From Candidatus Poribacteria bacterium (GTDB lineage: Bacteria; Poribacteria; WGA-4E; WGA-3G): 64,000 bases of DNA. The stretch covers positions 1 through 64,000 of the forward strand of contig JAPPCZ010000029.1 of assembly GCA_028824685.1 (NCBI GenBank). Direction: 5' to 3'. The notes under the pieces are model-generated. The model saw nothing but the letters and a program-made list of their open reading frames with translations. It had not been told where the DNA came from and did no database searches. How positions within the stretch are numbered: position 1 is the stretch's first letter; every line of letters starts with the position of its first letter. Shown piece after piece: positions 27,029-35,297 of the stretch. Both the position numbers and the translations under genes were made by a program.

Positions 27029-27162
27029 CATAAATCATTGTAGGGCGAGGTCCCTGTGCCTCGCCATGTCTTGAGGATGGGACAACGGGCGGGCACAGGG
27101 ACCCGCCCCTACAATAGAAGTGAACTTCAGTGCGAAAAATCAAAATCCGATTTATGAGATGA
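27020..27162. mobile_element. Family C MITE-like element, interrupted at its left end
   Basis: ATCTCATAAATC (27025-27036) and GATTTATGAGAT (27149-27160) are 12-bp perfect inverted ends. Inside, TGTAGGGCGAGGTCCCTGTG and a matching arm ending in CCCGCCCCTACA form a long GC-rich palindrome. The left end is split by the family E element. A second copy is at 29890-30036. Confidence 0.6.
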
Positions 27163-27223
27163 ACTCTAGAATTTACGGGTGTGTAAATATTTCTGCACTT
27201 GCTGTTCGCTGATTACACGGTTC

Positions 27224-27336
27224 CTGTAGGAACGACCTCAAATCAACGCCAAATGCGCCAAATCAACGGTATGAATGCCTTTTGGCATTCCCCGTATGGC
27301 ATTTGGCGGGTAGCGATCGAGAGGTCGCTCCTACAG
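27224..27336. repeat. REP-like palindrome nested inside another palindrome
   Basis: CTGTAGGAACGACCTC (27224-27239) pairs with GAGGTCGCTCCTACAG (27321-27336), 15 of 16. Between the arms lie further units, CAACGCCAAATGC with GGCATTTGGCG, and inside these ATGAATGCC with GGCATTCCCC. The order suggests successive insertions of REP-like units into each other. Confidence 0.5.
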
Positions 27337-27500
27337 AAGAAATCTGAGTCAATACCCAATTTGTCTGTGGCAATTGAGAAATCGGGTCGTAAACCCTCCA
27401 ACAAGAGTTGTTGTGTTCATGCAAAACTTTACACATCCGAATTTACTACCGAGGCATTCAATTTTCGTCTAATTATCCGTTTTTGCCGAAAGTTGGAACC

Positions 27501-27662
27501 TTATAGTGGAAACCATAATTACTTGCACACGATTGTAGCGTAACCTGTTAGGTTGCGTACACTCTGCACAAACTGGAAAGTTTGTGCTACGGCACAGTCC
27601 AATAGGTCGGTTTAAGTCCTACAGACCAAAAGTGTGCATATATTTTTGTATTTCACTATAAA
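27501..27662. mobile_element. Family D MITE-like element, copy 1
   Basis: TTATAGTGGAAA at the left and TTTCACTATAAA at the right form short inverted ends. Inside is a hairpin GCACAAACT-GGAA-AGTTTGTGC near 27567. The right end lies within a 28-codon minus-strand frame. Ends alone are weak evidence; a second copy at 28303-28477 supports it. Confidence 0.42.
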
Positions 27663-27705
27663 ATCGCTCCCCAGATGCACGAATTGATTGTGTTTTTCTT
27701 TTCAT
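27619..27705 (-). pseudogene. Possible truncated gene remnant (28 codons)
   Basis: ATG 27705 reads MKRKTQSIRASGERFYSEI and stops at 27619. GGAG lies 14 bases upstream and a double GTTACC palindrome lies just beyond at 27726-27771, as before an autoregulated gene. The frame runs into the end of the family D element, whose insertion may have cut off the rest. The remnant is too short to name a family. Confidence 0.25.
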
Positions 27706-27725
27706 TTTATTGGAATCATCTCCTT

Positions 27726-27771
27726 AAAAAGTTACCATTTGGTAACGTTTTTGTTACCATGGTAACTTTTT
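27726..27771. promoter_or_regulatory. Double GTTACC-GGTAAC palindrome, operator-like
   Basis: GTTACCATTTGGTAAC (27731-27746) and GTTACCATGGTAAC (27753-27766) are two dyads with centres about 21 bases apart, and the whole segment from AAAAAGTTACC to GGTAACTTTTT is itself an inverted repeat. Two dyads two helical turns apart is the layout of a cooperative repressor site. It lies upstream of the remnant frame at 27705 on the minus strand. Confidence 0.4.
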
Positions 27772-28302
27772 GAAATTCGCTATAAACTCAGTATCTGTAT
27801 GGGTTTATAGACATTTTAATTAAATTTTATTTTTTTTATCTGCGTGGAGGACACGGGTTTCCTTTGCTGGAGATATTTTGATAAATTTTGCGTTGTCGTC
27901 TTTGCATTTAGAGAGTTACTTTTGATTTTCGGTGTGTTTGGGGATCGGTTTTCTCTTCTCATACTGATATTATACCGAGTTTTGTGAGTGATCAGAGGTT
28001 TTTGTGGCGTTAGGCACAATAGATATCCAATATATTCACAATAAGTTTGCAGGAAAAGTATGGGTTCAAGCGTTTTTGCATCTTGGATGCGTGTGGATTT
28101 TGTTGTCAGCCTGTTGGTTGACGCGATTTTTTGGAGCCTTGGAAAAAAAGAATCATTGCAGAATTGAATGGTTCTGATTAAACATTAATTATTTGAAATT
28201 ACAAAAGCAAAAATTGTTGAAAAAAAATTTGTAATTCAGAAATTTAGAGGTTAAAATTACTCAACTAAATTTCTAAGGTATATTTTGAAATCAAATATGA
28301 TC

Positions 28303-28477
28303 TTATAGTGGATTTTACAATTAACTCTACATTATCATTCGGCACTTACAAGGTATTCGAAGTTTTTAAAGTCGCGACCGGGAGGTCGCTCCTACAAGAA
28401 GAGGCGCAATTAATTGCCCGACTACAAAGGCATGTAACCTATAAAAAACTGTAAATGTAATTTAGATTTCACTATAA
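28303..28477. mobile_element. Family D MITE-like element, copy 2
   Basis: TTATAGTGGATTTTAC at 28303 and GATTTCACTATAA ending at 28477 are imperfect inverted ends. Inside is the REP-like GTCGCGACCGGGAGGTCGCTC followed by CTACA, related to the palindromes at 27321 and 29983. There is no open frame. Confidence 0.42.
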
Positions 28478-28626
28478 ATTATGTTTTACGATATTCAAAA
28501 ATTCAGAAACCTATATAGTAGAATCACGTTGTTAACCAAAAAGTTAAATGTTGATGCATGAATAGATTTTGATGTTGAAAACCTGATTTATGGTTTTTCA
28601 CTCTAATGTGCCTAAACATATACTTT

Positions 28627-28643
28627 ACCTAATAATATTAGGT
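28627..28643. repeat. Perfect 17-bp palindrome
   Basis: ACCTAATAATATTAGGT is a perfect dyad around a central A. A related half-site ACCTATTTAGTTAGG follows at 28647. It could be a protein-binding site, but no gene start is near; the next gene begins at 28919. Confidence 0.3.
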
Positions 28644-28918
28644 TTACCTATTTAGTTAGGAGGTTGTTCCCAACCCAGTGCTCGCGTACTCAGCATTGTT
28701 TATTGTTCAGAAAAATGTTCCACTTGAACTTTGTGCATTAACGTTTTAATGTTCACTGAAAGAAAATCACGGAAGTGGAGTAAAGCTGATTGTGGAAAGA
28801 TTCCATGATAGTGACATGCTTTGCTGTGAAGTGCATCTTGGCGATTTTAAGGCCAACTCATATAGACTGAGCCAAGCATGCAAGCAAAGTTAGGTCATTT
28901 GTACCGACACCAATAAAT

Positions 28919-29671
28919 ATGCATACGCTAAAAGGTGAACAAGGAGAATTTGCTCACCCAATAATATTAAAAGAAAAATGTTTAATTTTGTTTGTAGCAA
29001 TATTCTTAGTAGTTTTTTCAATGCCAGCGGAGAGCCAATTTACTGACTTACCGAAAAATGTGAAGTTCGTAGATGTTGGTGTTACTGGTAATGGTGTTGT
29101 ACAAACGCTTTCATTGACCTCAGTGTTCCCATTGAGTAATATTAACGGTTGGGCAGGATTTTTTGGGTCCCGTGTTTCAGGTGAAGAAGGCGTAATTTCT
29201 GAAATGTTTAAATTCCACATTGAGGGGGAGATAGAAGTCAAAAAATACGAGTTTGAGATATTTTCTTATTTTGAACGTAACATTACCGATGGGAATGCAT
29301 TGACAGCTCAATTGGGTGGTGCAATAGAACCGGGGAAATATGAGAAAGGTTCTTTCAGTGTTACTTCTAACTTTGGTTACTTTATTGAAAATATTCAACC
29401 CTTTGACAATTTCGCAATAAGAAGATTTGATCCAACTTCATTTAGATGGCTAATATCTTCTTCTGTAGATTGGAAAAAACTCAATACGGAATTAACTTTT
29501 ACACCAGAAATAGGATTTAAAAACTATAGAGTCTGTGCAGAACCTGTCGTATCGTTTGATCTCACAACTCGTTTGGAGTTACGATTAAGTGGTGCTTTAA
29601 CTTACAATAGTGAGCCATTAACAGATAATATAAAATACAATTATATGTCAATTTTGCGGATTACTTTATAG
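28919..29671 (+). CDS. Secreted beta-strand-rich protein, paralogue 1
   Basis: The frame gives 250 residues. After a charged N-terminal stretch comes a signal-like segment CLILFVAIFLVVFSMPAESQ and then alternating strands (TLSLTSVFPLSN, KYEFEIFSYFERNI, LRLSGALTYNSEP) with a C-terminus SILRITL. This is the look of a small outer-membrane barrel; DUF481-like is possible but not proven. It is paralogous to the protein at 30103 throughout. The true start is doubtful: ATG 28919 has no ribosome site, and the paralogue begins right at the signal peptide. A shifted ATG (MFNF) lies beside the signal region, so a small frameshift is possible. A terminator follows at 29724. Confidence 0.65.
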   Translation: MHTLKGEQGEFAHPIILKEKCLILFVAIFLVVFSMPAESQFTDLPKNVKFVDVGVTGNGVVQTLSLTSVFPLSNINGWAGFFGSRVSGEEGVISEMFKFHIEGEIEVKKYEFEIFSYFERNITDGNALTAQLGGAIEPGKYEKGSFSVTSNFGYFIENIQPFDNFAIRRFDPTSFRWLISSSVDWKKLNTELTFTPEIGFKNYRVCAEPVVSFDLTTRLELRLSGALTYNSEPLTDNIKYNYMSILRITL

Positions 29672-29723
29672 CGGCGTGCCGCTATTTGGATATTAAATCA
29701 CATCAAGACATAATTTTGATGAG

Positions 29724-29759
29724 TTGACACTCCATTCCATTGGAGTGTCAATCTTTTTT
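29724..29759 (+). terminator. Rho-independent terminator after paralogue 1
   Basis: TTGACACTCCA (29724-29734) pairs perfectly with TGGAGTGTCAA (29741-29751), an 11-pair stem with a six-base loop, followed by TCTTTTTT. It ends the 28919 transcript. Confidence 0.8.
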
Positions 29760-29889
29760 AACTACACATTGATTGCCAGATACCATTTTGCATATATACA
29801 AGACCACTCTTTTGACATATTTCTTGACATTTAGGCACTTAAAGGATAATATATATACGTTCTTTCTCTTTGTAATACATAAATAGAGC

Positions 29890-30036
29890 GTATCTCGTAA
29901 ATAGGATTTGTTGGTTCGTTATGAGTTGATTCTCTTTGTAGGAGGGAACTCCGATTCCCGACAGGTCGCGATTCGGAGATCGCTCCTACAGGATTTGAAA
30001 TTGGGTTTTCAAAACCCTCCAACTATTTATGAGATA
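29890..30036. mobile_element. Family C MITE-like element, copy 2, with REP palindrome
   Basis: The ends GTATCTCGTAAATAG and CTATTTATGAGATAGG are inverted repeats like those of the element at 27020. Inside, TGTAGGAG (29937-29944) and CTCCTACA (29983-29990) close a palindrome with GGGAACTCCGATTCCCGAC. It sits between the two paralogous secreted-protein genes, 67 bases before the second one. Confidence 0.6.
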
Positions 30037-30102
30037 GGTTGTAGTTATATTATCTATAAATTTCAGAGATTGTAGTTGATCAAATCGAATAAATCTAAAT
30101 AA

Positions 30103-30798
30103 GTGTTTAAAATCGCGTTTACATTGCTCTTTATAATTTTTTTTGTTTTACCGGCGTTTTGCCAGTTTGCTGACTTGCCAACCGATGCGAAAACAGTAGA
30201 TTTCGGGATTTCCGGGGACATCGGTTCGCAAACGCTGTCTCTAACTGCAGTTTTACCGCTGAAAAATATAAACGGTTGGGGAGGTATCTTTGGCTCGCGT
30301 GCTTCTGATGATGATGGAGTGGATTCTGAAATTGTCAAGGTCCATATACAGGGCGGAATGCGTATCAACAAATTTGGGATTGAAGCATTTACCGATTTAG
30401 AACGGAACATTAGTAAAGGAAGCGCATTGACCTCACAGATCGGGAGTTATATTCGACCCGGGATATATGAAAATGGCACACTTCGTATTTCTGGGGGTGT
30501 TGGTTATTTCATTGAGAATATTCAACCTCATAAAGACCTTACAATACGTAAATTTGACCCTACTTCGTTTAGATGGTTAGCGTTTTCTTCTATAGGTTGG
30601 AGAAAGTTAAATACAGTATTGAAATTCACACCAGAAGTAGGTTTCAAGAATTATAGGTTTTCGGCAGAACCCGCTCTTACTTTTGACCTTACAACTCGGC
30701 TTGGTTTGCGTTTGAGTGGCTCTTTAACTTACAATAGTGCACCATTAACTGAGAATTTGCACTACAAATATCTATCAATTTTGCGAGTCACTCTGTAG
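30103..30798 (+). CDS. Secreted beta-strand-rich protein, paralogue 2
   Basis: The 231-residue product starts at GTG 30103 directly after an in-frame TAA and begins with a signal peptide ending near AFCQ. It matches paralogue 1 closely: FADLPTDAKTVDFGISG, TLSLTAVLPLKNINGWGGIFGSR, GYFIENIQP, FDPTSFRWL, GFKNYRFSAEP and LTYNSAPLTENLHYKYLSILRVTL. A beta-barrel in the outer membrane is likely but unproven. No ribosome site is visible before the GTG. A family C element separates the two genes and may have disturbed the original upstream region. Confidence 0.7.
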   Translation: MFKIAFTLLFIIFFVLPAFCQFADLPTDAKTVDFGISGDIGSQTLSLTAVLPLKNINGWGGIFGSRASDDDGVDSEIVKVHIQGGMRINKFGIEAFTDLERNISKGSALTSQIGSYIRPGIYENGTLRISGGVGYFIENIQPHKDLTIRKFDPTSFRWLAFSSIGWRKLNTVLKFTPEVGFKNYRFSAEPALTFDLTTRLGLRLSGSLTYNSAPLTENLHYKYLSILRVTL

Positions 30799-30927
30799 TA
30801 GTTAAATTAGTGTTATATATTTTCAACAAATAAGAAAATTACTTGGTTGTCGTTTAATTCTTCGGATGAGGGATATTTTGACAACATCTATTGATGAATA
30901 TATTTCAACAATGAAGGAAATGAAATA

Positions 30928-33321
30928 ATGCTTTCAAAGTTAGGACAACAAGATCGAGCCAGATTTGGTGGTAACTCCACACAATCAGAAGTTGGACACG
31001 GTTTTGGTACTGCTCCTGTCTTCCTGGCATCAATTAGCACCATTCTCGGTGCGATTCTATTTCTACGTTTTGGCTACGCTGTAGGGAATGTAGGCCTCTT
31101 AAAGACGCTTGCAATCATTGTACTTGGACATCTCGTGACCATTCCGACTGTTTTGGCGGTATCTGAGATAGCAACAAACAGGCGTGTGGCTGGTGGTGGC
31201 GCGTACTATATTGTTAGCCGATCATTCGGTACGAGTATAGGTGGTACCATCGGAATTGCCTTATACATTTCGCAAGCCATTTCTATAGCGTTCTATATGG
31301 TAGCATTTGCTGAGGCTTTTGAACCTCTTTTTGATTTGATCAAAGATGAGTACACGTTAAAAATCAACTATGAGCCTCGTTTTATTAGTGTCCCTTTTAC
31401 ATTAATCCTTATTGTTATGATGTTGACCAGAGGGGCTAATATGGGAGTTTCAATGCTGTGGGTCATCTGTGCAATCCTGGCAGTATCACTTATCGCTTTT
31501 TTTATGGGCGGAGTAGTGTCAGATGTTACAGACACTCCCCTTGCTGAGGTTGGAAATCAGGCGTCCAAAGTTGCAGTTGAGACACCCGAAGTTGAGGACA
31601 AGATCCCTGAAATTGTGGAGCAGGAACCTGAGGAAACCCGTCCGAGCGGAGGGAGCATCACAGCAAGTATCCCAAATGGTGACAAATTCGGCATAGTTTT
31701 TGCTATCTGTTTTCCGGCATTCACCGGAATGATTGCCGGTTTAGGGTTATCTGGTGATCTCAGGAACCCTCAACGCAGTATTCCTCTTGGCACTATCGCC
31801 GCAACGCTTGCAGGCATGGTCATATATGTTCTTGTTGCTATAAAACTGTGGCAGTGCGCCACACCGGAACAACTTGCTGATACAGACAGAATCATTATGG
31901 CAGACATATCCGCATGGGGAACTGCAATTTATGTCGGATTAGGCGCGGCATCGTTTTCATCTGCGCTCGGTTCAATTATGGTAGCACCCAGAACGCTGCA
32001 GGCACTTGCCCGCGACAATGTTCTACCAATCCCAGGTTCGAACCGTCTGATGCGAACAGGTGTCGGAAAAACACAAGAGCCTGTGCCAGCAACTTTCGTG
32101 TCCGGTGCTATTGCAATTGTGTTTGTGGCAATAGGTGAACTCAACTTCATTGCTCAGATTCTCACAATGTTCTTTTTGGTGACTTATGGCGCATTATGTG
32201 TTGTTTCGTTCCTTGAACATTTTGCAGGCAATCCATCCTATCGGCCAACCTTCCATTCCCGCTGGTATGTATCACTGTTAGGCACTGTGATGTGTGGATT
32301 GATGATGTTTCAGATTAGTGTGTTTTACGCATTCCTCTCAATTTTTCTTATATTAGCAATCTACATTGGACTCCGTCGTGGACATCGAGGACAACGCGGT
32401 ATGATAGGAATCTTTCAAGGCGCGATGTTCCAGTTAACGCGCTGGCTGCAGACTACCTTACAAAAAAATAGAGCGAATTTCTCGGAAAGCGGGTGGCGTC
32501 CTTCAATTGTCGGCATAACCCAATTCGGTGAACGGAGGCTTGGGCATTTCGATCTACTGCGTTGGCTGTGCCAACGACAAGGTTTCGGACAGTTTATCCA
32601 ATTTTTCCCCGGAGATTATTCGTTTCCTGAAGAGATTTCAGCCCGTATTCACGTTGACGCGCTCATCCAACAATCGGAGGCAAGTGGTGCTGGTATTTAT
32701 GTTGATTCCCTAATTTGTCCAACGTTCCAACTTGCTTTAGCACAAGTACTGCAGATGCCAGGAATCTCTGGCTTGCCAAACAATTCCATCCTACTCGAAT
32801 TTGATCAAGACCATCCTGAAGAAATCCCGGAGGTTCAGCAAGGTGCCAGTCTTGCTGTGGAATCGCTATTTAATGTCTTGATCCTACGATCAACAAAACA
32901 CCGTTTTGGCTATCGTTCATCAATTCATGTTTGGGTAACAGATGACAATATCGCTAATGTTCCAATGATGTTGTTGCTTGCTTATATTCTGGTGGGACAT
33001 CCCGAATGGAAGCGGGCGAAAATCCGCCTCTTCGCTTGTTCTGCTTCTTGGGATACTGAACTTGATGCTGATGAACTCTCAACAGTCATCAAGGAAGGAA
33101 GACTACCCATTTCAATGCAGAATGTTACATCCGTGTCTTATGAAAGTGAAGAAGCATTGGAACAAGAAGTTGCACTCAGATCCGCCCAGGCAGATTTAGT
33201 TATCACGGGATTAACAGCAGATGATATAAATTCTCCTGACTTAGATTACGTGCTGCAACGCTACCAAGGGGTAAACGACGTGTTGTTTGTCCACTCAATT
33301 GAGCCAATCGCGATTGATTGA
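30928..33321 (+). CDS. Cation-chloride cotransporter-like permease (SLC12/APC superfamily)
   Basis: The 797-residue product has about 12 membrane segments with the APC layout. GTAPVFLASISTILGAILFLRFGYAVGN and the loop GLSGDLRNPQRSIPLGTIAATLAG are strongly like eukaryotic and bacterial SLC12 (Na-K-Cl or K-Cl) cotransporters. A polar insert rich in Glu, Pro and Ser lies near residues 200-245, and the C-terminal 300 residues form the soluble SLC12-type domain (GDYSFPEEISARI, VWVTDDNIANVPMMLLLAYIL). It likely moves K+, Na+ or Cl- for volume control. An mscS-type gene follows 44 bases later, supporting an osmotic role. Confidence 0.82.
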   Translation: MLSKLGQQDRARFGGNSTQSEVGHGFGTAPVFLASISTILGAILFLRFGYAVGNVGLLKTLAIIVLGHLVTIPTVLAVSEIATNRRVAGGGAYYIVSRSFGTSIGGTIGIALYISQAISIAFYMVAFAEAFEPLFDLIKDEYTLKINYEPRFISVPFTLILIVMMLTRGANMGVSMLWVICAILAVSLIAFFMGGVVSDVTDTPLAEVGNQASKVAVETPEVEDKIPEIVEQEPEETRPSGGSITASIPNGDKFGIVFAICFPAFTGMIAGLGLSGDLRNPQRSIPLGTIAATLAGMVIYVLVAIKLWQCATPEQLADTDRIIMADISAWGTAIYVGLGAASFSSALGSIMVAPRTLQALARDNVLPIPGSNRLMRTGVGKTQEPVPATFVSGAIAIVFVAIGELNFIAQILTMFFLVTYGALCVVSFLEHFAGNPSYRPTFHSRWYVSLLGTVMCGLMMFQISVFYAFLSIFLILAIYIGLRRGHRGQRGMIGIFQGAMFQLTRWLQTTLQKNRANFSESGWRPSIVGITQFGERRLGHFDLLRWLCQRQGFGQFIQFFPGDYSFPEEISARIHVDALIQQSEASGAGIYVDSLICPTFQLALAQVLQMPGISGLPNNSILLEFDQDHPEEIPEVQQGASLAVESLFNVLILRSTKHRFGYRSSIHVWVTDDNIANVPMMLLLAYILVGHPEWKRAKIRLFACSASWDTELDADELSTVIKEGRLPISMQNVTSVSYESEEALEQEVALRSAQADLVITGLTADDINSPDLDYVLQRYQGVNDVLFVHSIEPIAID

Positions 33322-33365
33322 AAACATTTTAGTGGCACAGTTGAAATTGGATAGGATAGCATAAG

Positions 33366-34571
33366 ATGGGCGATTTTTTTCAACGATTCGGAGACTTTCT
33401 TGATACAACTGCTATTACCTTAGATGAACCTGTTAAAGTCTTCCAAATTGCAAAGTTCGTAGGGTTTTTGGCAGTATCGTTACTTATCGCAGGGCTTTTA
33501 CGTCGCTGGTCCCGCCGCCTTTTTAATCGGTTGAAGATGGCGGAAAACATTGAAGATCGATTACTTGCAGTTTTATTTCTGATCGTTATGATAATTGCGA
33601 TAAGTTTTGCCTTCCAATTTGCTGGCATAAGCACTGGAGGTTTTGGTAAAGTTCTTCATTTTGATCTGACCACACTTTTTCAACCTTCACAAGAAGCGGT
33701 TGAAACGGATACTGGTGAAAAACCTTCGCCAGTTGGGGAAAATACAGAAAAAAGTAAATTGACCTTAGCAAATCTTTTTTACGGTTTTGCTATCGTCTTC
33801 GGCATGTTTGTCTTGTCTAAGTACGCACAATGGGTATTACGTAGGCAAGTATTACAAGCCTTTCAAATTGAGAAGCACACCCAATTTATAATACTCCGCA
33901 TTTTTCATCTCACTCTGATCACAATCGGTATCCTCATCAGTCTCAAAAGCCTGGGGATGAATTTCACAAGTTTAGCGATAATTTTCGGTGGATTGAGTAT
34001 CGGTATCGGCTTTGGTTTGCAGAATTTAGTATCGAACCTGATATCGGGGTTGATACTAATTTTTGAGCGTCCTATTAAAATTGGGGATTTAGTAGAAATC
34101 ATGGACGTTGACATATTTGGTAGGGTAAGTAGTATCAATCTCCGTTCAACAGTGATTATGGCAGTTGATGAGAAGGAAATTATTGTTCCAAATTCACAAT
34201 TAATTACGGAGCCCGTTCATAATCTTACCCATTATAACAATCGCTTTCGGATTCGCGTGCAGGTAAGTGTGTCGTTTAATTCAGATGTAGAACTTGTTAA
34301 GAACGCTTTAATTGAGGTGGCGCATGCACACCCTCAAGTGATTAAAGAACCAACTCCTGAAATGGATAATGTTACAGTACCGTTTGTACGGTTTACAAAT
34401 TTCGGTGAGTCGTCCTTAGATTTTGAATTGTTAGCGTGGATTCCAGATTCGTTTGAGCGTTTTGATGTTGCAAGCGATCTTCATTTTATGATTTGGGAAA
34501 AGTTTAAAGAATGCAATATCACAATTCCGTTCCCGCAACGGGATGTGCATCTTAACTCAGAAGAACGATAG
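33366..34571 (+). CDS. Mechanosensitive channel of the MscS family
   Basis: The 401-residue product has an N-terminal helix pair, a polar linker, and then the MscS core: LGMNFTSLAIIFGGLSIGIGFGLQNLVSNLISGLILIFERPIKIGDLVEI, where the pore helix runs into the beta domain. The C-terminal cage is present (SVSFNSDVELVKNALIEVAHAHPQVI). Such channels open under hypo-osmotic shock. It follows the SLC12-like gene, and its 3' end is convergent with phoU, 21 bases away. Confidence 0.92.
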   Translation: MGDFFQRFGDFLDTTAITLDEPVKVFQIAKFVGFLAVSLLIAGLLRRWSRRLFNRLKMAENIEDRLLAVLFLIVMIIAISFAFQFAGISTGGFGKVLHFDLTTLFQPSQEAVETDTGEKPSPVGENTEKSKLTLANLFYGFAIVFGMFVLSKYAQWVLRRQVLQAFQIEKHTQFIILRIFHLTLITIGILISLKSLGMNFTSLAIIFGGLSIGIGFGLQNLVSNLISGLILIFERPIKIGDLVEIMDVDIFGRVSSINLRSTVIMAVDEKEIIVPNSQLITEPVHNLTHYNNRFRIRVQVSVSFNSDVELVKNALIEVAHAHPQVIKEPTPEMDNVTVPFVRFTNFGESSLDFELLAWIPDSFERFDVASDLHFMIWEKFKECNITIPFPQRDVHLNSEER

Positions 34572-34592
34572 GAAGAAACTGGTGAGCAATGG

Positions 34593-35276
34593 TTATTGCG
34601 ATTCTACGGAGGCATCTACTGTGATGTCTGAATGTCGAATGACTTCTCCTTTTACGAGGTAATACACCTCCTCACCTATATTCGCCGCCAAGTCTCCAAC
34701 CCGCTCCAGATGCCGAAAAAGAAGTAGAAAACTGATACCAGATTGAATAAGTTGCGGTTGTTCGGCTAAAATGGTACAAAGTTCACGCACCATCTCTTCA
34801 TAAAAAGTATTAACTTGATTGTCGCGTTCGCGGAGTTCTTTTGCCAGTTCTGCGTTCCTATGGACAAGTGCATCAAGTGCGTCTTTGACCATCTCTTGAA
34901 TTATACGGGTGACAGAGGGAAGATCTACAAACGGCTGCATCGGTGGGTATGCCAAAAGTTCAATACTACGCCTGGCAATAGAAACACATTTGTCGGCTAA
35001 TCTTTCAATATTCCGATTAACCTTCAGTGCCATAGTCAAGTAACGTAATTCAAAAGCAACAGGTTGATGACGGGCAATTAGTTGGATGCATTTGGCTTCA
35101 ATTTCATTTTCAAGCTTGTCAACTGTATCATCAACTGCGATTACACGTTGTGCCAAATCCTCATCACGGTTTAGGACTGATTGAACAGCATCGCGCAACA
35201 TGTTTTCTGCAATCCCACCCATTTTAAGGAGTTGATGCTGAAGTGCTTTGAGTTCTGATTCAAGATAATGTTGCAT
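34593..35276 (-). CDS. phoU: Phosphate transport regulator PhoU
   Basis: The 227-residue all-helical product carries two PhoU repeats; LEIEAKCIQLIARHQPVAFELRYLTMALK-type residues and the second-repeat HLERVGDLAANIGE give the metal-binding E/DxxxD motifs. PhoU links the Pst transporter to the PhoR/PhoB two-component system and represses the regulon when phosphate is plentiful. It is the last gene of the pst operon, 21 bases after a PstB-like ATPase gene. No phoR or phoB is in the window. Confidence 0.93.
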   Translation of the reverse strand: MQHYLESELKALQHQLLKMGGIAENMLRDAVQSVLNRDEDLAQRVIAVDDTVDKLENEIEAKCIQLIARHQPVAFELRYLTMALKVNRNIERLADKCVSIARRSIELLAYPPMQPFVDLPSVTRIIQEMVKDALDALVHRNAELAKELRERDNQVNTFYEEMVRELCTILAEQPQLIQSGISFLLLFRHLERVGDLAANIGEEVYYLVKGEVIRHSDITVDASVESQ

Positions 35277-35297
35277 GATTCTCCTCGCCAGTTTAGA

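Larger units (their letters stand above)
26661..28918. other. Gene-poor stretch built of nested mobile elements and palindromes
   Basis: These 2.26 kb contain no gene that I can support with confidence. The left 1 kb is a stack of MITE/REP-like elements of families E, C and D and nested palindromes, listed separately. From about 27.8 to 28.9 kb the plus strand is T- and G-rich and shows only short frames. One of these, ATG 28060 to 28167 (35 codons, AGGA six bases before it, hydrophobic middle), could be a small membrane peptide but has no other support. The 3' part before 28919 holds no recognised promoter. Confidence 0.6.

Noticed and set aside
26741..27340. CRISPR array
   Set aside because: The repeats are inverted and nested, not regularly spaced direct repeats with unique spacers.
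27199..27543. A 114-codon open frame on the plus strand
   Set aside because: It is made of REP-like palindromes and part of a family D element.
27816..28019. A 67-codon open frame on the minus strand
   Set aside because: Low-complexity, Lys/Asn/Thr-rich product, no ribosome site, and nothing conserved visible.
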